From Silicimonas sp. (GTDB taxonomy: Bacteria > Pseudomonadota > Alphaproteobacteria > Rhodobacterales > Rhodobacteraceae): a stretch of 34,111 bases of DNA. Below are positions 1 to 8,623 of the stretch, in pieces (position 1 is the stretch's first letter; every line of letters starts with the position of its first letter). A program made the position numbers and the translations under genes. Location: assembly GCA_022820365.1 (NCBI GenBank), contig JAJEFO010000080.1, positions 1 to 34,111 of the forward strand, written 5' to 3'. The notes beneath the pieces were generated by a model, which made no database searches, had not been told where the DNA came from, and saw nothing but the letters and a program-made list of their open reading frames with translations.

Positions 1-1518
1 GGCGTCAAGGAAGGGTTTGGCACGCCCCGGGAGTTCACGACCATTACGGTGACCGACGGGATCGCAATGGGCCACGAGGGAATGCGTTCCTCGCTCGCCT
101 CTCGCGAGGCCATTGCAGACACGGTTGAACTCACGATGCGCGGGCACTGCTACGACGCTCTCGTTGGTCTGGCTGGCTGCGACAAGTCGTTGCCAGGCAT
201 GATGATGGCAATGGTGCGGCTCAACGTGCCGTCGGTCTTCATCTATGGCGGGTCGATCATGCCGGGCCGCTTCGAGGGCCGGGACGTGACGGTGCAGGAT
301 GTCTTCGAGGCGGTTGGCCGTCACCAGGCGGGCCAGAACTCGGACGAGGAATTGCGTGCTCTCGAAAGGGTCGCCTGTCCGTCTGCAGGAGCTTGCGGCG
401 GTCAGTTCACGGCCAACACGATGGCCTGCGTGTCCGAGGCGATCGGCCTCGCGCTCCTGAACTCCTCGGGTGCGCCCGCACCTTACGAAAGTCGCGACGC
501 GTTTGCCACGGCGTCCGGTCTTGCCGTGATGAACCTCTTGGAAAGAAACATTCGCGCCCGGGACGTCGTTACCCGCAAGAGCCTCGAGAACGCGGCTCGC
601 ATCGTTGCCTGCACCGGCGGATCTACCAACGCGGGGCTGCATTTGCCGGCAATCGCCCACGAGGCCGGAATCGATTTCGACCTCGACGATGTCTGCGAGA
701 TCTTCCGCGACACGCCGTATTTCGTCGATCTGAAACCGGGTGGACAGTTCGTGGCAAAGGACTTGTACGAGGTCGGCGGCGTACCGATCGTGCTGAAGGA
801 ACTGCGCAAGGCAGGCCTGATCCATGAAGAATGCATCACCGCATCCGGCGAAGCCATTGGCGAGGCGCTCGACAGGATCGAAGGCGATGCCGACGGTCGC
901 GTGATCCATCCCGTCGAGAAAGCGATCACGAAGACGGGCGGCGTCGTGGGGCTGAAGGGCAACCTCGCCCCGGAAGGCGCGATCGTGAAGGTCGCGGGCA
1001 TGAGCGAGGAGGAACAGGTCTTCACCGGCCCTGCCCGGGTGTTCGAGTGCGAGGAGGACGCCTTCGCGGCCGTCAAGGCGCGTACCTATAAGGAAGGAGA
1101 GGTCATTGTCATACGCAACGAAGGTCCCGCAAGCGGTCCCGGAATGCGCGAGATGCTGGCTACGACCGCCGCGCTGTCAGGACAGGGAGTTGGCAAGAAG
1201 GTGGCGCTGATCACCGATGGTCGATTCTCTGGTGCGACACGGGGCTTCTGCGTTGGGCATGTCGGCCCGGAGAGCGCGCGGGGCGGACCAATCGGCAAGC
1301 TCCGGGATGGAGACATGATCACCATCGATGCGATCAAGGGTGAACTCAGCGTGGATCTGAGCGACGAGGAACTCGAGGCTCGCACCTACACGCCGCGGGA
1401 AACGATCTACACCAGTGGTGCGCTATGGAAGTATGCGCAACTCGTTGGATCGACTCGGCTTGGCGCAGTGACACATCCCGGTGCCAAGCGTGAGGCGCAT
1501 GTCTACGCCGATCTGTAG
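1..1518 (+). CDS. ilvD: Dihydroxy-acid dehydratase, 5' end missing
   Basis: IlvD dehydrates 2,3-dihydroxy-isovalerate and 2,3-dihydroxy-3-methylvalerate to the 2-oxo acids in the penultimate step of valine and isoleucine synthesis, in the cytoplasm. The frame is open from base 1, so about 505 residues are visible and roughly the first 50-70 residues of a 560-570-residue enzyme lie outside the window. Visible hallmarks are [20 protein letters not shown] near the start, GCDKSLPGM (Fe-S cysteine), [16 protein letters not shown] (second Fe-S cysteine), ACTGGSTN, and [20 protein letters not shown] near the C-terminus. The first cluster cysteine expected further upstream is off the edge. The GTG at 49 is internal and not the start, because the conserved reading continues before it. 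The gene stops at 1518 and faces the zf-CHCC gene on the other strand. Identity is near certain. Confidence 0.97.
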   Translation, partial: GVKEGFGTPREFTTITVTDGIAMGHEGMRSSLASREAIADTVELTMRGHCYDALVGLAGCDKSLPGMMMAMVRLNVPSVFIYGGSIMPGRFEGRDVTVQDVFEAVGRHQAGQNSDEELRALERVACPSAGACGGQFTANTMACVSEAIGLALLNSSGAPAPYESRDAFATASGLAVMNLLERNIRARDVVTRKSLENAARIVACTGGSTNAGLHLPAIAHEAGIDFDLDDVCEIFRDTPYFVDLKPGGQFVAKDLYEVGGVPIVLKELRKAGLIHEECITASGEAIGEALDRIEGDADGRVIHPVEKAITKTGGVVGLKGNLAPEGAIVKVAGMSEEEQVFTGPARVFECEEDAFAAVKARTYKEGEVIVIRNEGPASGPGMREMLATTAALSGQGVGKKVALITDGRFSGATRGFCVGHVGPESARGGPIGKLRDGDMITIDAIKGELSVDLSDEELEARTYTPRETIYTSGALWKYAQLVGSTRLGAVTHPGAKREAHVYADL

Positions 1519-1647
1519 GGTCTGAAGCGGTTCCGGGACAGTTGGCAAGGCCGCGCATGGTCCCTGCCATGGAAGGATTGCAATTGAATGTTGCTTTCAC
1601 GGCAGCCAATTGTCGCGCGCCGGAACCCGGACATGATGTTCTGGCCC

Positions 1648-1839
1648 CTAGTTTATTGAAAAGACAAAGCGCTTGTCGCAATACCCGCATTCGACCCACC
1701 CGACCTGCGGGTCTATCGAAAGCCAGACTCGCGGATGGCCGAGTGCGCCTCCGCCACCGTCGCAGGCAACCCTCAATGTCGACACCGTCTCGCTCTCTGG
1801 CGGAGGCGGGACATTCAGCGGTTCAGTGTCTTTGGTCAT
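1648..1839 (-). CDS. Zinc-finger (zf-CHCC) small protein, NDUFS6-like
   Basis: A 63-residue protein with the zf-CHCC zinc-binding pattern: a Cys followed by GHPRVWL (the His), then [10 protein letters not shown] (two Cys). The family is shared between alphaproteobacteria and the mitochondrial complex I accessory subunit NDUFS6, so a link to respiratory complex I is an inference from the family. The start is the ATG at 1839, giving an MTKDTEP N-terminus, with AGAGGA about six bases upstream. The frame stays open further upstream to 1995, but the upstream part has no family-like sequence and no ribosome binding site. It converges with ilvD and has no operon partner in view. No membrane segment is present. 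Confidence 0.85.
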   Translation of the reverse strand: MTKDTEPLNVPPPPESETVSTLRVACDGGGGALGHPRVWLSIDPQVGWVECGYCDKRFVFSIN

Positions 1840-2103
1840 TATTCCTCTGGTCTCCTCAATACCCCTCTGAAGCGCACCGCCCGCCTCTTCGTCCATGCCA
1901 TGAGGGCGAGCCTTAGTGAAGAGACGACTGGGGAGAACGGGACCCTGTCTTCGAGTCGATCCTGCAATCCGGATGCGATTCAGTTCCTGCTCCATGACGC
2001 ATTGGCAGAGCTTGACGAACGTTGCAAGTGTTCCCCCAAGCCAGCTTTGAACGCATCAGTTGTTCGCGCGGACATGCCGACGTCGCTTTCGGGGCGCGCG
2101 CAG

Positions 2104-2520
2104 TCATTCGTCCGTGTCCAGACGGTCGCGAAACCAATGGGCCAATTCGCTCTCGGTGATGCTACCGTCGGCAGCGCCCAGCATCGTTCGGAGCGCGTCC
2201 GGCCGCTCGAAGCGGAGCCGGTAGCCGTTGTCAGCAAGGAACAGGCGCGCGGCAATCCAGGCTGTTCGCTTGTTGCCGTCCACGAATCCATGGTTCTTGA
2301 CTATGCCGTAGGCGTAGGCAGCGGCGAGGTCTGCCGCGTCGGGCTCGCCGTGGTGGACGAGGTTCATCGGTCGAACGAGAGCGCTTTCAATGCCGCCAGC
2401 ATCGCGAATGCCCTCCGAACCGCCGTGCTCGGCAAGTTGGCGGTCGTGGACGGCAAAGATGACGGCAGAATCGATCCAACGCCACTGCTTCGGTCGCGCC
2501 TTGTCGGAAGAGGCGCTCAT
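2104..2520 (-). CDS. doc: Doc (death-on-curing, Fic-fold) toxin
   Basis: A 138-residue Fic/Doc-fold protein. The signature HGFVDGNKRTA lies at residues 77-87 and matches the Doc form HxFxx(A/G)NKR. Doc of phage P1 phosphorylates elongation factor EF-Tu and stops translation; AMPylation is typical of full-length Fic proteins. Size and motif fit the death-on-curing branch, which lacks the long Fic extensions. The start ATG at 2520 overlaps the stop of the upstream antitoxin gene by four bases (ATGA), so translation is probably coupled and the toxin made in proportion to its antidote. The antitoxin partner is of AbrB type and not Phd, a combination also known elsewhere. The catalytic motif is intact, so nothing suggests the toxin is dead. 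Confidence 0.88.
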   Translation of the reverse strand: MSASSDKARPKQWRWIDSAVIFAVHDRQLAEHGGSEGIRDAGGIESALVRPMNLVHHGEPDAADLAAAYAYGIVKNHGFVDGNKRTAWIAARLFLADNGYRLRFERPDALRTMLGAADGSITESELAHWFRDRLDTDE

Positions 2521-2744
2521 CTGGCAAGCGCACGCAGCACTTCGCGGTCGTCGTGCATGATCTCCTCTGCCAAGTCCATCTGCCTCGAAAAGTCCGGATT
2601 GTAGGGGGTCAGGCGATAACCGCCGTCAGCCGATTCGGTAAGATAGAGCACGTCGCCCTTCTTGACCTTCAGGTGGGCCATGGTTTCCTTGGGCAGGATG
2701 ACTCCGGACGAGGCCCCCACCGTCGTGATTTTCAGAGTCAGCAT
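2517..2744 (-). CDS. AbrB/SpoVT-type antitoxin of the Doc pair
   Basis: A 75-residue protein beginning MLTLKITTVGASSGVILPKE, a swapped-hairpin AbrB/MazE DNA-binding domain (residues about 3-48), followed by a short acidic-basic tail (residues 50-75) that probably wraps the toxin. The frame is open upstream to 2966, but the ATG at 2744 is chosen because GAGAGG lies eight bases upstream and the homologous sequence starts there. It overlaps doc by four bases. The protein should neutralise Doc and repress its own promoter; a perfect 8-bp inverted repeat covering the likely -10 box lies 19 bases upstream. Confidence is high for domain and pairing; binding of the particular palindrome is inference. 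Confidence 0.87.
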   Translation of the reverse strand: MLTLKITTVGASSGVILPKETMAHLKVKKGDVLYLTESADGGYRLTPYNPDFSRQMDLAEEIMHDDREVLRALAR

Positions 2745-2762
2745 TCGTGTACCTCTCAGTAT

Positions 2763-2805
2763 TATATAATCGATATTATATAGTGAGGGGCGCCGCGTAT
2801 TGCAA
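2763..2805 (-). promoter_or_regulatory. Promoter and palindromic operator of the antitoxin-doc operon
   Basis: On the minus strand a -35-like TTGCAA (2800-2805) is separated by 17 bases from a -10-like TATATA (2777-2782). A perfect inverted repeat, TATATAAT-CGAT-ATTATATA (2763-2782), covers that -10 and contains a second TATAAT. The repeat sits 19 bases upstream of the antitoxin ATG, where an AbrB-type antitoxin would autorepress. The AT-rich block stands out from its GC-rich surroundings. Confidence 0.6.
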
Positions 2806-3080
2806 ACGCAATGGGCGGGCCGGTGGAATTCGATGCGGGTCGGCAAGAAAATGGTCGGTTGGATCCGTTGCACACAGACACCCGCCACGCGTCTACAACC
2901 GCCAGACAACACGGCGCGCAGCCGAACACCGATGGGAGGTCTGAACAACCTTGGCCGGAAATGCACGCAATTGGTGCACCGAATGACGGAAGCCGCTATA
3001 TCGCGGCGTGCATTTCAACGTGGCTCAGGCGCATTGGTTGCGTCCAGAAAACGTAACGTTCAGGCTGCAGCCGCAGTAGT
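2806..3080. other. Non-coding stretch between the toxin operon promoter and the HIT gene
   Basis: No reading frame here has family-like sequence or a ribosome binding site. Apart from the operon promoter at its left edge I see no repeat, tRNA or clear terminator. The 81- and 110-codon frames on the plus strand have low-complexity, arginine/threonine-rich translations typical of chance frames in GC-rich DNA. Confidence 0.5.
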
Positions 3081-3455
3081 TCAGGAATTCAGCATTGGCC
3101 CGAGGGGCCGGCCGGCAAGTATGTGCATGTGAAAGTGCGGGACTTCCTGTCCGCTGTCCGGACCTGAATTTGCGATCAACCTGTAACCGGTGCCCTGATC
3201 CGGACTCACGCCGATTTCGCGGCAGATGGATCCAAGCGTGCGCCAGAAGTCGGCGATTTCGCCATCGCTCGCCTCAGAGACGAAATGATCCGCATTCACG
3301 TACCGGCCCTTGGGGATGACGACGACGTGGTGCGGGGCCTGGGGCGCAATGTCCTTGAAGGCCAATGTATGCTCAGTTTCCTTGACCGTGGCGTTTGGAA
3401 TCTCGCCGCGGAGTATTTTCGCGAAGATGTTCTGATCGTCGTAGTCGTAGCTCAT
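3081..3455 (-). CDS. HIT family (HINT-like) nucleotide hydrolase
   Basis: A 124-residue histidine-triad protein. The family signature HFHMHILAG lies at residues 107-115, the middle part of the active site being H107, H109 and H111. The N-terminal block (NIFAKILRGEIP, then LAFKDIAPQAPHH) is typical of the HINT branch. HINT proteins hydrolyse nucleoside phosphoramidates and AMP-lysine adducts, including leaving groups from aminoacyl-AMP, in the cytoplasm. The start ATG at 3455 is preceded by GAGGA with seven bases spacing. Length matches the family. It stands alone: 336 bases separate its end from the antitoxin gene, which has its own promoter. Precise substrate cannot be read from sequence. 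Confidence 0.92.
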   Translation of the reverse strand: MSYDYDDQNIFAKILRGEIPNATVKETEHTLAFKDIAPQAPHHVVVIPKGRYVNADHFVSEASDGEIADFWRTLGSICREIGVSPDQGTGYRLIANSGPDSGQEVPHFHMHILAGRPLGPMLNS

Positions 3456-4010
3456 TGGAATCCTCGCTCAGAGTTTGCGGCCATTCGTCTAGTTGTCCCT
3501 TGCGGCCCGCCTGTCACCATTGCGGTTGCCCAACCGGCGGGCTGGGCGCGGACATGCTTGTAGATCAATTTGCCTGGATTGAGAAACCTCGAATTCCTGC
3601 CGTTGCCCGAACGAATCTTATCCCGCACGACGTCCACGCGTCCGCTGTCGGCGTGCCGATGTGTCACGATGCCGTTCCAGGGAATCGTAGTCCGCCGGGC
3701 AAGAAGCGCTGCCCAGGCGGTGCTTGGAGCTGCACAGAATCCGGGCAGGCAGGTGCGCAGGAGCATTCCGGAGCTCCGCGAATCGCCCCGACGGCAGACC
3801 GCCTTTCAACCGTTCGGTTGGAAGCCGAGGAAGAAATTGCGACCTGACTCGGCCGATTTCGTGCCCGAATTCGGGCAACAGGTGGCGGGATTCCGCGAAT
3901 TTCCGCCCTTTGGGATGTTAGGATGTTTCGCAATCGCGCCTTTCTGCTTATAGTCTCCCGTGGTCGCTGATTTCTTCAATGCGACCGACAAAGCACACAA
4001 GGGGGGGAAG
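3456..4010. other. Gene-free region upstream of ihfB with palindromes
   Basis: About 555 bases with no convincing gene; several frames stay open on both strands but their translations are arginine/proline-rich and lack domains or starts with a ribosome binding site. Two exact inverted repeats stand out: GCCCGAATTCGGGC, a 14-bp perfect palindrome at 3863-3876, and CAACCG-TT-CGGTTG at 3807-3820. Neither is followed by a T-run, so they do not look like intrinsic terminators. A possible ihfB promoter lies at 3926-3953. Confidence 0.45.
3926..3953 (+). promoter_or_regulatory. Possible ihfB promoter
   Basis: TTTCGC (3926-3931) and TTATAG (3948-3953) are spaced by 16 bases, and the -10-like box lies 57 bases upstream of the ihfB ATG. 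Both hexamers are imperfect, so this is a plausible but unproven sigma-70-type promoter. Confidence 0.3.
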
Positions 4011-4295
4011 ATGATACGGTCGGAGCTGGTGCAAAAGATTGCCGAAGAGAACCCACACCTGTACCAGCGAGATGTCGAACGTATCGTCAATACGATCTTT
4101 GATTCGATCATTGATGCAATGTCACGAGGCAACCGGGTTGAACTCAGGGGCTTCGGCGCATTTTCCGTGAAAAAGCGGGAATCCCGCATCGGACGCAATC
4201 CCCGGACCGGTGAAAGCGTCAACGTCGATGAAAAGCATGTACCGTTCTTCAAAACCGGAAAGCTGTTGAGGGATCGCCTGAACGGAAAGGCATGA
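4011..4295 (+). CDS. ihfB: Integration host factor subunit beta
   Basis: A 94-residue HU/IHF family protein. [19 protein letters not shown] at the start and [21 protein letters not shown] (shortened here) in the DNA-binding arms are diagnostic of IHF beta rather than HU. IHF is a heterodimer with IhfA that bends DNA sharply at specific sites in recombination, replication and promoter control. The start is the ATG at 4011, preceded by a GGGGGGGAAG purine run; the open frame extends to 3960 but the family begins at MIRSEL. Its stop overlaps the ATG of lapA. In many alphaproteobacteria ihfB follows rpsA; here no rpsA lies upstream, so ihfB appears to have its own promoter. Confidence 0.96.
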   Translation: MIRSELVQKIAEENPHLYQRDVERIVNTIFDSIIDAMSRGNRVELRGFGAFSVKKRESRIGRNPRTGESVNVDEKHVPFFKTGKLLRDRLNGKA

Positions 4296-4639
4296 TGCGT
4301 GCCATCCGCCTCCTCTTTCTTGGAGTCCTTGCAATTGCCCTGATCACGGTCGCGCTGGCGAACCGCGATCCGCTGAGCGTGCGCTTGCTGCCTGCCGAAG
4401 TTTCGCATCTCGCCGGATTCGACTGGGAAATCACCCTGCCAACCTTCGTCGTTCTCTTTGCAGCGGGCGTGATCGGACTGGCGCTAGGTTTCCTGTGGGA
4501 ATGGTTGCGCGAGCACAAGCACCGTGCCAGGGCCGCCAGCGAACGGAGGGAGCGGCAAAGGCTTGAGGAGGAATTCAGCAAAACTCGAAGCTCCTCCGCA
4601 TCGGACGACGATGTCATCGAAATCCTTGAGGGCCGCTGA
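4292..4639 (+). CDS. lapA: LapA-domain inner membrane protein (DUF1049)
   Basis: A 115-residue protein with two hydrophobic segments, residues about 5-22 ([17 protein letters not shown]) and about 48-68 ([19 protein letters not shown]), then a charged, probably coiled C-terminal tail rich in Arg and Glu. This is the layout of the lipopolysaccharide assembly protein A domain family. In Escherichia coli LapA works with LapB/YciM to tune LPS synthesis through FtsH and LpxC; whether the alphaproteobacterial homologue does the same is not established by sequence. The start ATG at 4292 overlaps the ihfB stop (ATGA), and a second ATG follows immediately at 4295. GGAAAGG precedes the start. Position between ihfB and trpF is typical of this group. 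Confidence 0.82.
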   Translation: MMRAIRLLFLGVLAIALITVALANRDPLSVRLLPAEVSHLAGFDWEITLPTFVVLFAAGVIGLALGFLWEWLREHKHRARAASERRERQRLEEEFSKTRSSSASDDDVIEILEGR

Positions 4640-4660
4640 ACGAGGCGTTAAACCCGCCTC

Positions 4661-5302
4661 ATGAGGTCCGGGACGCGAGTGAAGATCTGCGGGCTGTCGA
4701 CCGCGGACACCCTGTCGGCGGCGGTTGAATCCGGCGCTGCCTATGTCGGGTTCGTCTTCTTCCCACCGTCTCCGCGGAGCCTGGAGCTTTCCGTAGCACG
4801 CGCGCTGGCGCTGGACGTGCCGCCTGGCGTGGCCAAGGTTGCCTTGACAGTTGATGCCGATGACGCGTTCATCGACTCTCTCACGGAAGCGGTTCCTCTG
4901 GACATGCTGCAGCTTCACGGCTCGGAGACGCCCCAGCGTGCGCGCGAGATCCGGGACCGGGCACGCCTGCCGGTCATGAAGGCGATTGGCATTTCGGACG
5001 CGGATGACGTTGCAAGAATCGACCTGTATGAGAAGGCCGTGGACCAGATCCTGGTCGACGCCCGTCCACCCAAGGACGGCAAGCTGCCGGGCGGCAACGG
5101 GCTTCTTTTCGACTGGACCCTGATCGCGGACCGTCGCTGGACCGTTCCCTGGATGCTGGCGGGCGGTCTCACCCACGAAAACGTGGCCGAGGCGGTCGCC
5201 CTGACGGGTGCCCGGCAGGTCGACGTATCCTCGGGCGTGGAAAGCGAACCGGGCGTCAAAGACACCGATCTCGTCCGGCGGTTTCTGGATGCGGTTCCGT
5301 AG
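4661..5302 (+). CDS. trpF: Phosphoribosylanthranilate isomerase
   Basis: A 213-residue TIM-barrel enzyme that isomerises N-(5'-phosphoribosyl)anthranilate to the carboxyphenylamino-deoxyribulose phosphate in tryptophan synthesis. VKICGL at residues 7-12 carries the catalytic Cys10; the general acid Asp is D133 in ILVDARPP; the phosphate-binding loops are [10 protein letters not shown] and VDVSSGVES. The length is normal. The ATG at 4661 lies 21 bases after the lapA stop, with an inverted repeat (GAGGCG and CGCCTC) spanning the gap. It is the last gene of the ihfB-lapA-trpF run; trpB, often next, is not here, and the next gene points the other way. Confidence 0.95.
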   Translation: MRSGTRVKICGLSTADTLSAAVESGAAYVGFVFFPPSPRSLELSVARALALDVPPGVAKVALTVDADDAFIDSLTEAVPLDMLQLHGSETPQRAREIRDRARLPVMKAIGISDADDVARIDLYEKAVDQILVDARPPKDGKLPGGNGLLFDWTLIADRRWTVPWMLAGGLTHENVAEAVALTGARQVDVSSGVESEPGVKDTDLVRRFLDAVP

Positions 5303-5386
5303 TCACTGTCCCTGGAAATGACGCCCGGCAAGAACTGCTTCACGGATCCGGGGGACCTGCCTTGAACGAAGGGCCGTCTCGGTCCG

Positions 5387-7507
5387 CTATCTGCCGAAGA
5401 TGTCGTTGATTATGCCGAAGATCACGCGCTCGGCAAAGTTGCCTTGCGGCGCTCGATCCGGGGCCTGTCGCTCGGGCTCGGCGCTTGCGATGACGCCTTG
5501 ATCCGGCATTGGCAGCCTTCCGACCGGCAGGCCTTCATGGACGCCAATCATCGTTTCCTTCCAAATCTCGGCGGGCAGGCCGCCGCCGGTCACTCCGGTA
5601 AGCGGGGTGTTGTCGTCGTAGCCCATCCAGACTCCTGCGACATAGTCCGCCGTGAATCCGATGAACCATGCATCCCTTGCCGCCTGCGTGGTGCCGGTCT
5701 TGCCGGCGGCCGGACGATCGGGAAGACGCGCACGCGCACCGGTGCCGACTTCAATGACCCGGCTCATCATGTAGACGAGCTGGCGGGCAGCCGGTTCGCT
5801 GATCACGCGTTCGCTCGTGCCGCCGGCTTGTTCGAGAAGGGGCGCATCATCGCCCTTTATGCGCAGGTCAACCAAGCCGTAAGGCACTACCGACGAGCCT
5901 CCGTTCAGGATGCCCGCATAGGCGCCGGTCATGTCTAGAAGCGTCGATTCCGCTGTTCCGAGTGCCATTGCCGGTCCGATCGCAGCGCCGGCATCGATCC
6001 CGAATCCCGACGCGACGCGCACAACCGCCTCGCGACCGACGCGTTCGTACACCTTGACGGCCGGGATGTTCAGCGACTCGGCCAAGGCCTCTTCGAGCGT
6101 CACGACGCCCTTGTACTCGCGGGAGTAGTTGCCGGGGCACCACTTTCCCGAACCGCGCACGTCAAGACAGAGCGGTTCATCCCGGACTCGCATGTTCGGC
6201 CTGATGCCAAGATCCATGGCCGCGCCATAGACAAAAGGCTTGAAGGCCGACCCCGTTTGGCGCTTGGCCTGGACCGCACGGTTAAACTGGCCTGCGACGC
6301 CCTTGACCTTTCGGCCACCCACCATGGCGCGAACCGCGCCGTCGGCACTCATGACGACGACTGCAGCTTGCGCTTTCGAGCCCTCCCGAACCTTGGAGTC
6401 AAATACGAATTGCAGCGCCTTGTCTGCGGCCGCTTGAATGTCCCGATCCAGTGTTGTGCGGATCACGACGTCTTCGGTCGTGTCCCGGGTCAGGAATTGC
6501 GGGCCGAGGTCCATGACCCAGTCCGCAAAATAGCCCCCGGCGCGGGCGGCGGCCGCCGCCGACAGCCGGGCAGGGTGTTCGCGGGCTTGCGCAGCCTCAC
6601 TGGCAGAGAGGTAGCCCTGCTTCTCCATCAGCCGAATGATCGTCGCCGCGCGGTCCCTGCTGCGTTGCAGATTGGCGGTTGGTGCGTAGCGGCTGGGCGC
6701 CTTCAGAAGCCCGGCAAGCATGGCGGCCTCCGCCGGTCCCACGTGCCTGGCTGAATTCCCGAAGTATCGCTGCGCGGCAGCCTCGAATCCGCGTGTGCCG
6801 GCTCCGAGATAGGATCGGTTCAGGTAGATGGTGAGAATCTCGTCCTTGGAGTAACGGGCTTCCATCGCGAGCGCATAGATGGCCTCCCAGATCTTGCGAC
6901 CAAGCGTCGTGCGGCGGCAGTCCGCCTCGAATTCGGCCTCGGACATGCCTGTCTCGGGCTTGTAGCGCTTGCCGATGCAAAGCAGCTTTGCCGTTTGCTG
7001 GGTGATCGTCGAACCTCCGTGGCCCCGGAAGGGGCCGCGGCCTTCCTGGAGATTGATGCGAATTGCGCTGGCAATGCCCCTCGGCGAAATGCCGAAATGC
7101 CGATAGTAGCGCTTGTCCTCTGTCGCGATGACGGCATTCTTGAGATGCGGTGAGACGTTTTCCGGCGTGATCATGCCACCGAACTGTTCGCCCCGCCACG
7201 CGAAGACCGTGCCGTTGCGGTCGAGAAGCGTGACCGATCCGCGAGAGCGGGCATCCACGATTTCCGGAAGAGGCGGCAGCGTGGCCGCGTACAACAGGAC
7301 CACGCATGCAATGGCCATTGACGCAAGCAAGGAAATGCGCCAGCCAATGCTCCAAGTGATCCGCGCAAGTGTCCGCAGCAGCCAGGCAAGGGGAGCAAGA
7401 AAAAGGAGCCTGCCCAAACCCGCCTTTCCTCGCGGCTTTGCACTTGACCGCGTTGCGCGACGCCGTCCTGCCCTACGCGCCCGTCGCTTCTTGTTCGGCC
7501 CGCTCAC
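5387..7507 (-). CDS. Class A penicillin-binding protein (PBP1A family)
   Basis: A bifunctional peptidoglycan glycosyltransferase/transpeptidase of 706 residues. Residues 1-30 are a strongly basic cytoplasmic tail, residues about 58-76 form the membrane anchor, and the rest is periplasmic. The glycosyltransferase domain shows ATEDKRYYRHFG (catalytic Glu130) and GGSTITQQTAKLL (164 onward). The transpeptidase shows SAFK (Ser420, Lys423), SLN (478-480) and KTGTT (603-607). The start is a GTG at 7507, giving VSGPNKKRRARR; the frame is open 348 bases further, but that part reads as non-protein. GTG and a weak ribosome binding site make the exact start uncertain. It stands alone, convergent with trpF. 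The basic tail and single anchor match other alphaproteobacterial PBP1A-like proteins. Confidence 0.93.
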   Translation of the reverse strand: MSGPNKKRRARRAGRRRATRSSAKPRGKAGLGRLLFLAPLAWLLRTLARITWSIGWRISLLASMAIACVVLLYAATLPPLPEIVDARSRGSVTLLDRNGTVFAWRGEQFGGMITPENVSPHLKNAVIATEDKRYYRHFGISPRGIASAIRINLQEGRGPFRGHGGSTITQQTAKLLCIGKRYKPETGMSEAEFEADCRRTTLGRKIWEAIYALAMEARYSKDEILTIYLNRSYLGAGTRGFEAAAQRYFGNSARHVGPAEAAMLAGLLKAPSRYAPTANLQRSRDRAATIIRLMEKQGYLSASEAAQAREHPARLSAAAAARAGGYFADWVMDLGPQFLTRDTTEDVVIRTTLDRDIQAAADKALQFVFDSKVREGSKAQAAVVVMSADGAVRAMVGGRKVKGVAGQFNRAVQAKRQTGSAFKPFVYGAAMDLGIRPNMRVRDEPLCLDVRGSGKWCPGNYSREYKGVVTLEEALAESLNIPAVKVYERVGREAVVRVASGFGIDAGAAIGPAMALGTAESTLLDMTGAYAGILNGGSSVVPYGLVDLRIKGDDAPLLEQAGGTSERVISEPAARQLVYMMSRVIEVGTGARARLPDRPAAGKTGTTQAARDAWFIGFTADYVAGVWMGYDDNTPLTGVTGGGLPAEIWKETMIGVHEGLPVGRLPMPDQGVIASAEPERQAPDRAPQGNFAERVIFGIINDIFGR

Positions 7508-7722
7508 TGTGCTCGGTGCCCGTCTTGTTTTCTGCCTCCCTGCTAGACTACGATGTCTTGGTCCGGATGTGGAGCGGCATTCCGCAGAGGGCTGATGCGA
7601 CAAGCTGACTTGCCGATCACTGGCATGCCTGCAACTTGCAGGCCCCGCGTCGGGCGGGCCATTGTGCCAGTGGCTTTCGCCGGCATGCTTGGCTGGCAAC
7701 GGGTGCCTGAAAGGAGGGCTGA

Positions 7723-8142
7723 ATGCCGGATGTTCACAGGGGATCCTGCCTTTGCGGGCAAGTTGCCTATTTGGTGCGGGGACCGCTGCGCCCGGTCGTC
7801 GCATGCCACTGCGCACAGTGCCGCAAGACGAGCGGACATCACGTGGCGGCGACATCTGCGCCCCGAGCAGCAGTGGAGATTTCCGGCGAGCCGCGCTGGT
7901 ACGAATCCTCCCCGACCGCGCGGCGCGGGTTTTGCGGCACCTGCGGTTCGAACCTGTTTTGGGACGGTCCCGGAGAGAACCTGTCGATCTATGCGGGGAC
8001 GCTTGACTGTCCGACAGATATCGGACTGGTCGGGCACATCTATTGTGCGGACAAGGGCGACTATTACGAGATTGCCGATGGATTGCCCCAGGCGGAGGGC
8101 CGCGATCCCAAGCTTACGACGATGATCCTAAAGAAGGAGTGA
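7723..8142 (+). CDS. GFA family zinc protein
   Basis: A 139-residue protein of the glutathione-dependent formaldehyde-activating (GFA/CENP-V) fold. Zinc-ligand cysteines occur as C9xC11, CHCAQC (C28, C30, C33) and CGTC (C71, C74), the standard arrangement. The founding member was proposed to speed addition of glutathione to formaldehyde, though this activity is disputed, and most homologues have no known substrate. The ATG at 7723 follows AAAGGAGG, an excellent ribosome binding site. No formaldehyde dehydrogenase or hydrolase is nearby, so no pathway can be assigned. Its last 15 bases overlap the 3' end of the alkyltransferase gene on the opposite strand. Confidence 0.9.
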   Translation: MPDVHRGSCLCGQVAYLVRGPLRPVVACHCAQCRKTSGHHVAATSAPRAAVEISGEPRWYESSPTARRGFCGTCGSNLFWDGPGENLSIYAGTLDCPTDIGLVGHIYCADKGDYYEIADGLPQAEGRDPKLTTMILKKE

Positions 8143-8580
8143 AGCCGCACCTTCGAGCTTCAGGAGCGCGATTTTCTTCTCGATTCCGTCCGGTGCCGAG
8201 AATCCGCCTAGGCTGCCGGTTCCCGTGACCCTGTGGCAGGGAATCAGGATCGCGATGGGATTGGCGCCACAGGCCTGGCCGGCGGCCTGGGCGGAGATGC
8301 CGAGCGCTTTTGCCATTTGCCCGTAAGTTCGCGTTTCACCGTAGGGAATCTCGCACAGCGCATCGAGGAACCGAAGCTGCTTTGGCGACGCTCTGGGAGC
8401 CAGCGGGAGGTCGAACTCGGTAAGATCGCCGTCAAAGTAGAGGGCAAGCTGGCGCGCCGCTTCATGCAGCATCGGCGTGGAGTCGCCAGCATCGCCACCC
8501 CAGTCCAGGCGCGTGATCGCGCCGTTCTCGTCGGTCAGGGTCAGCGGTCCGATCGGGCTCTTGCAGGTCAGGGAGGGCAT
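8128..8580 (-). CDS. ogt: Methylated-DNA--protein-cysteine methyltransferase
   Basis: A 150-residue suicide DNA repair enzyme that takes the methyl group from O6-methylguanine onto its own cysteine. The active-site motif IPCHRV (Cys115) is followed by the usual GTGSLGGFS turn, and YGETRTYGQMA in the helix-turn-helix segment is typical. It is the short Ogt-type form, without the AdaA zinc domain. Possible starts are the ATG codons at 8592 and 8580; the latter is chosen because GGAT precedes it at suitable spacing and the homologous part begins there. It lies downstream of ileS on the same strand, and its 3' end overlaps the GFA gene by 15 bases. Confidence 0.92.
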   Translation of the reverse strand: MPSLTCKSPIGPLTLTDENGAITRLDWGGDAGDSTPMLHEAARQLALYFDGDLTEFDLPLAPRASPKQLRFLDALCEIPYGETRTYGQMAKALGISAQAAGQACGANPIAILIPCHRVTGTGSLGGFSAPDGIEKKIALLKLEGAASLLL

Positions 8581-8623
8581 TGGCCAATCCATGCACAACT
8601 GAACCGTTCAGGCGCGTCCGGGC

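Noticed and set aside
4640-4660. Inverted repeat GAGGCG/CGCCTC between lapA and trpF, considered as a terminator
   Set aside because: No T-run follows and the trpF ATG begins immediately after; it might affect trpF translation but cannot be called from this evidence.
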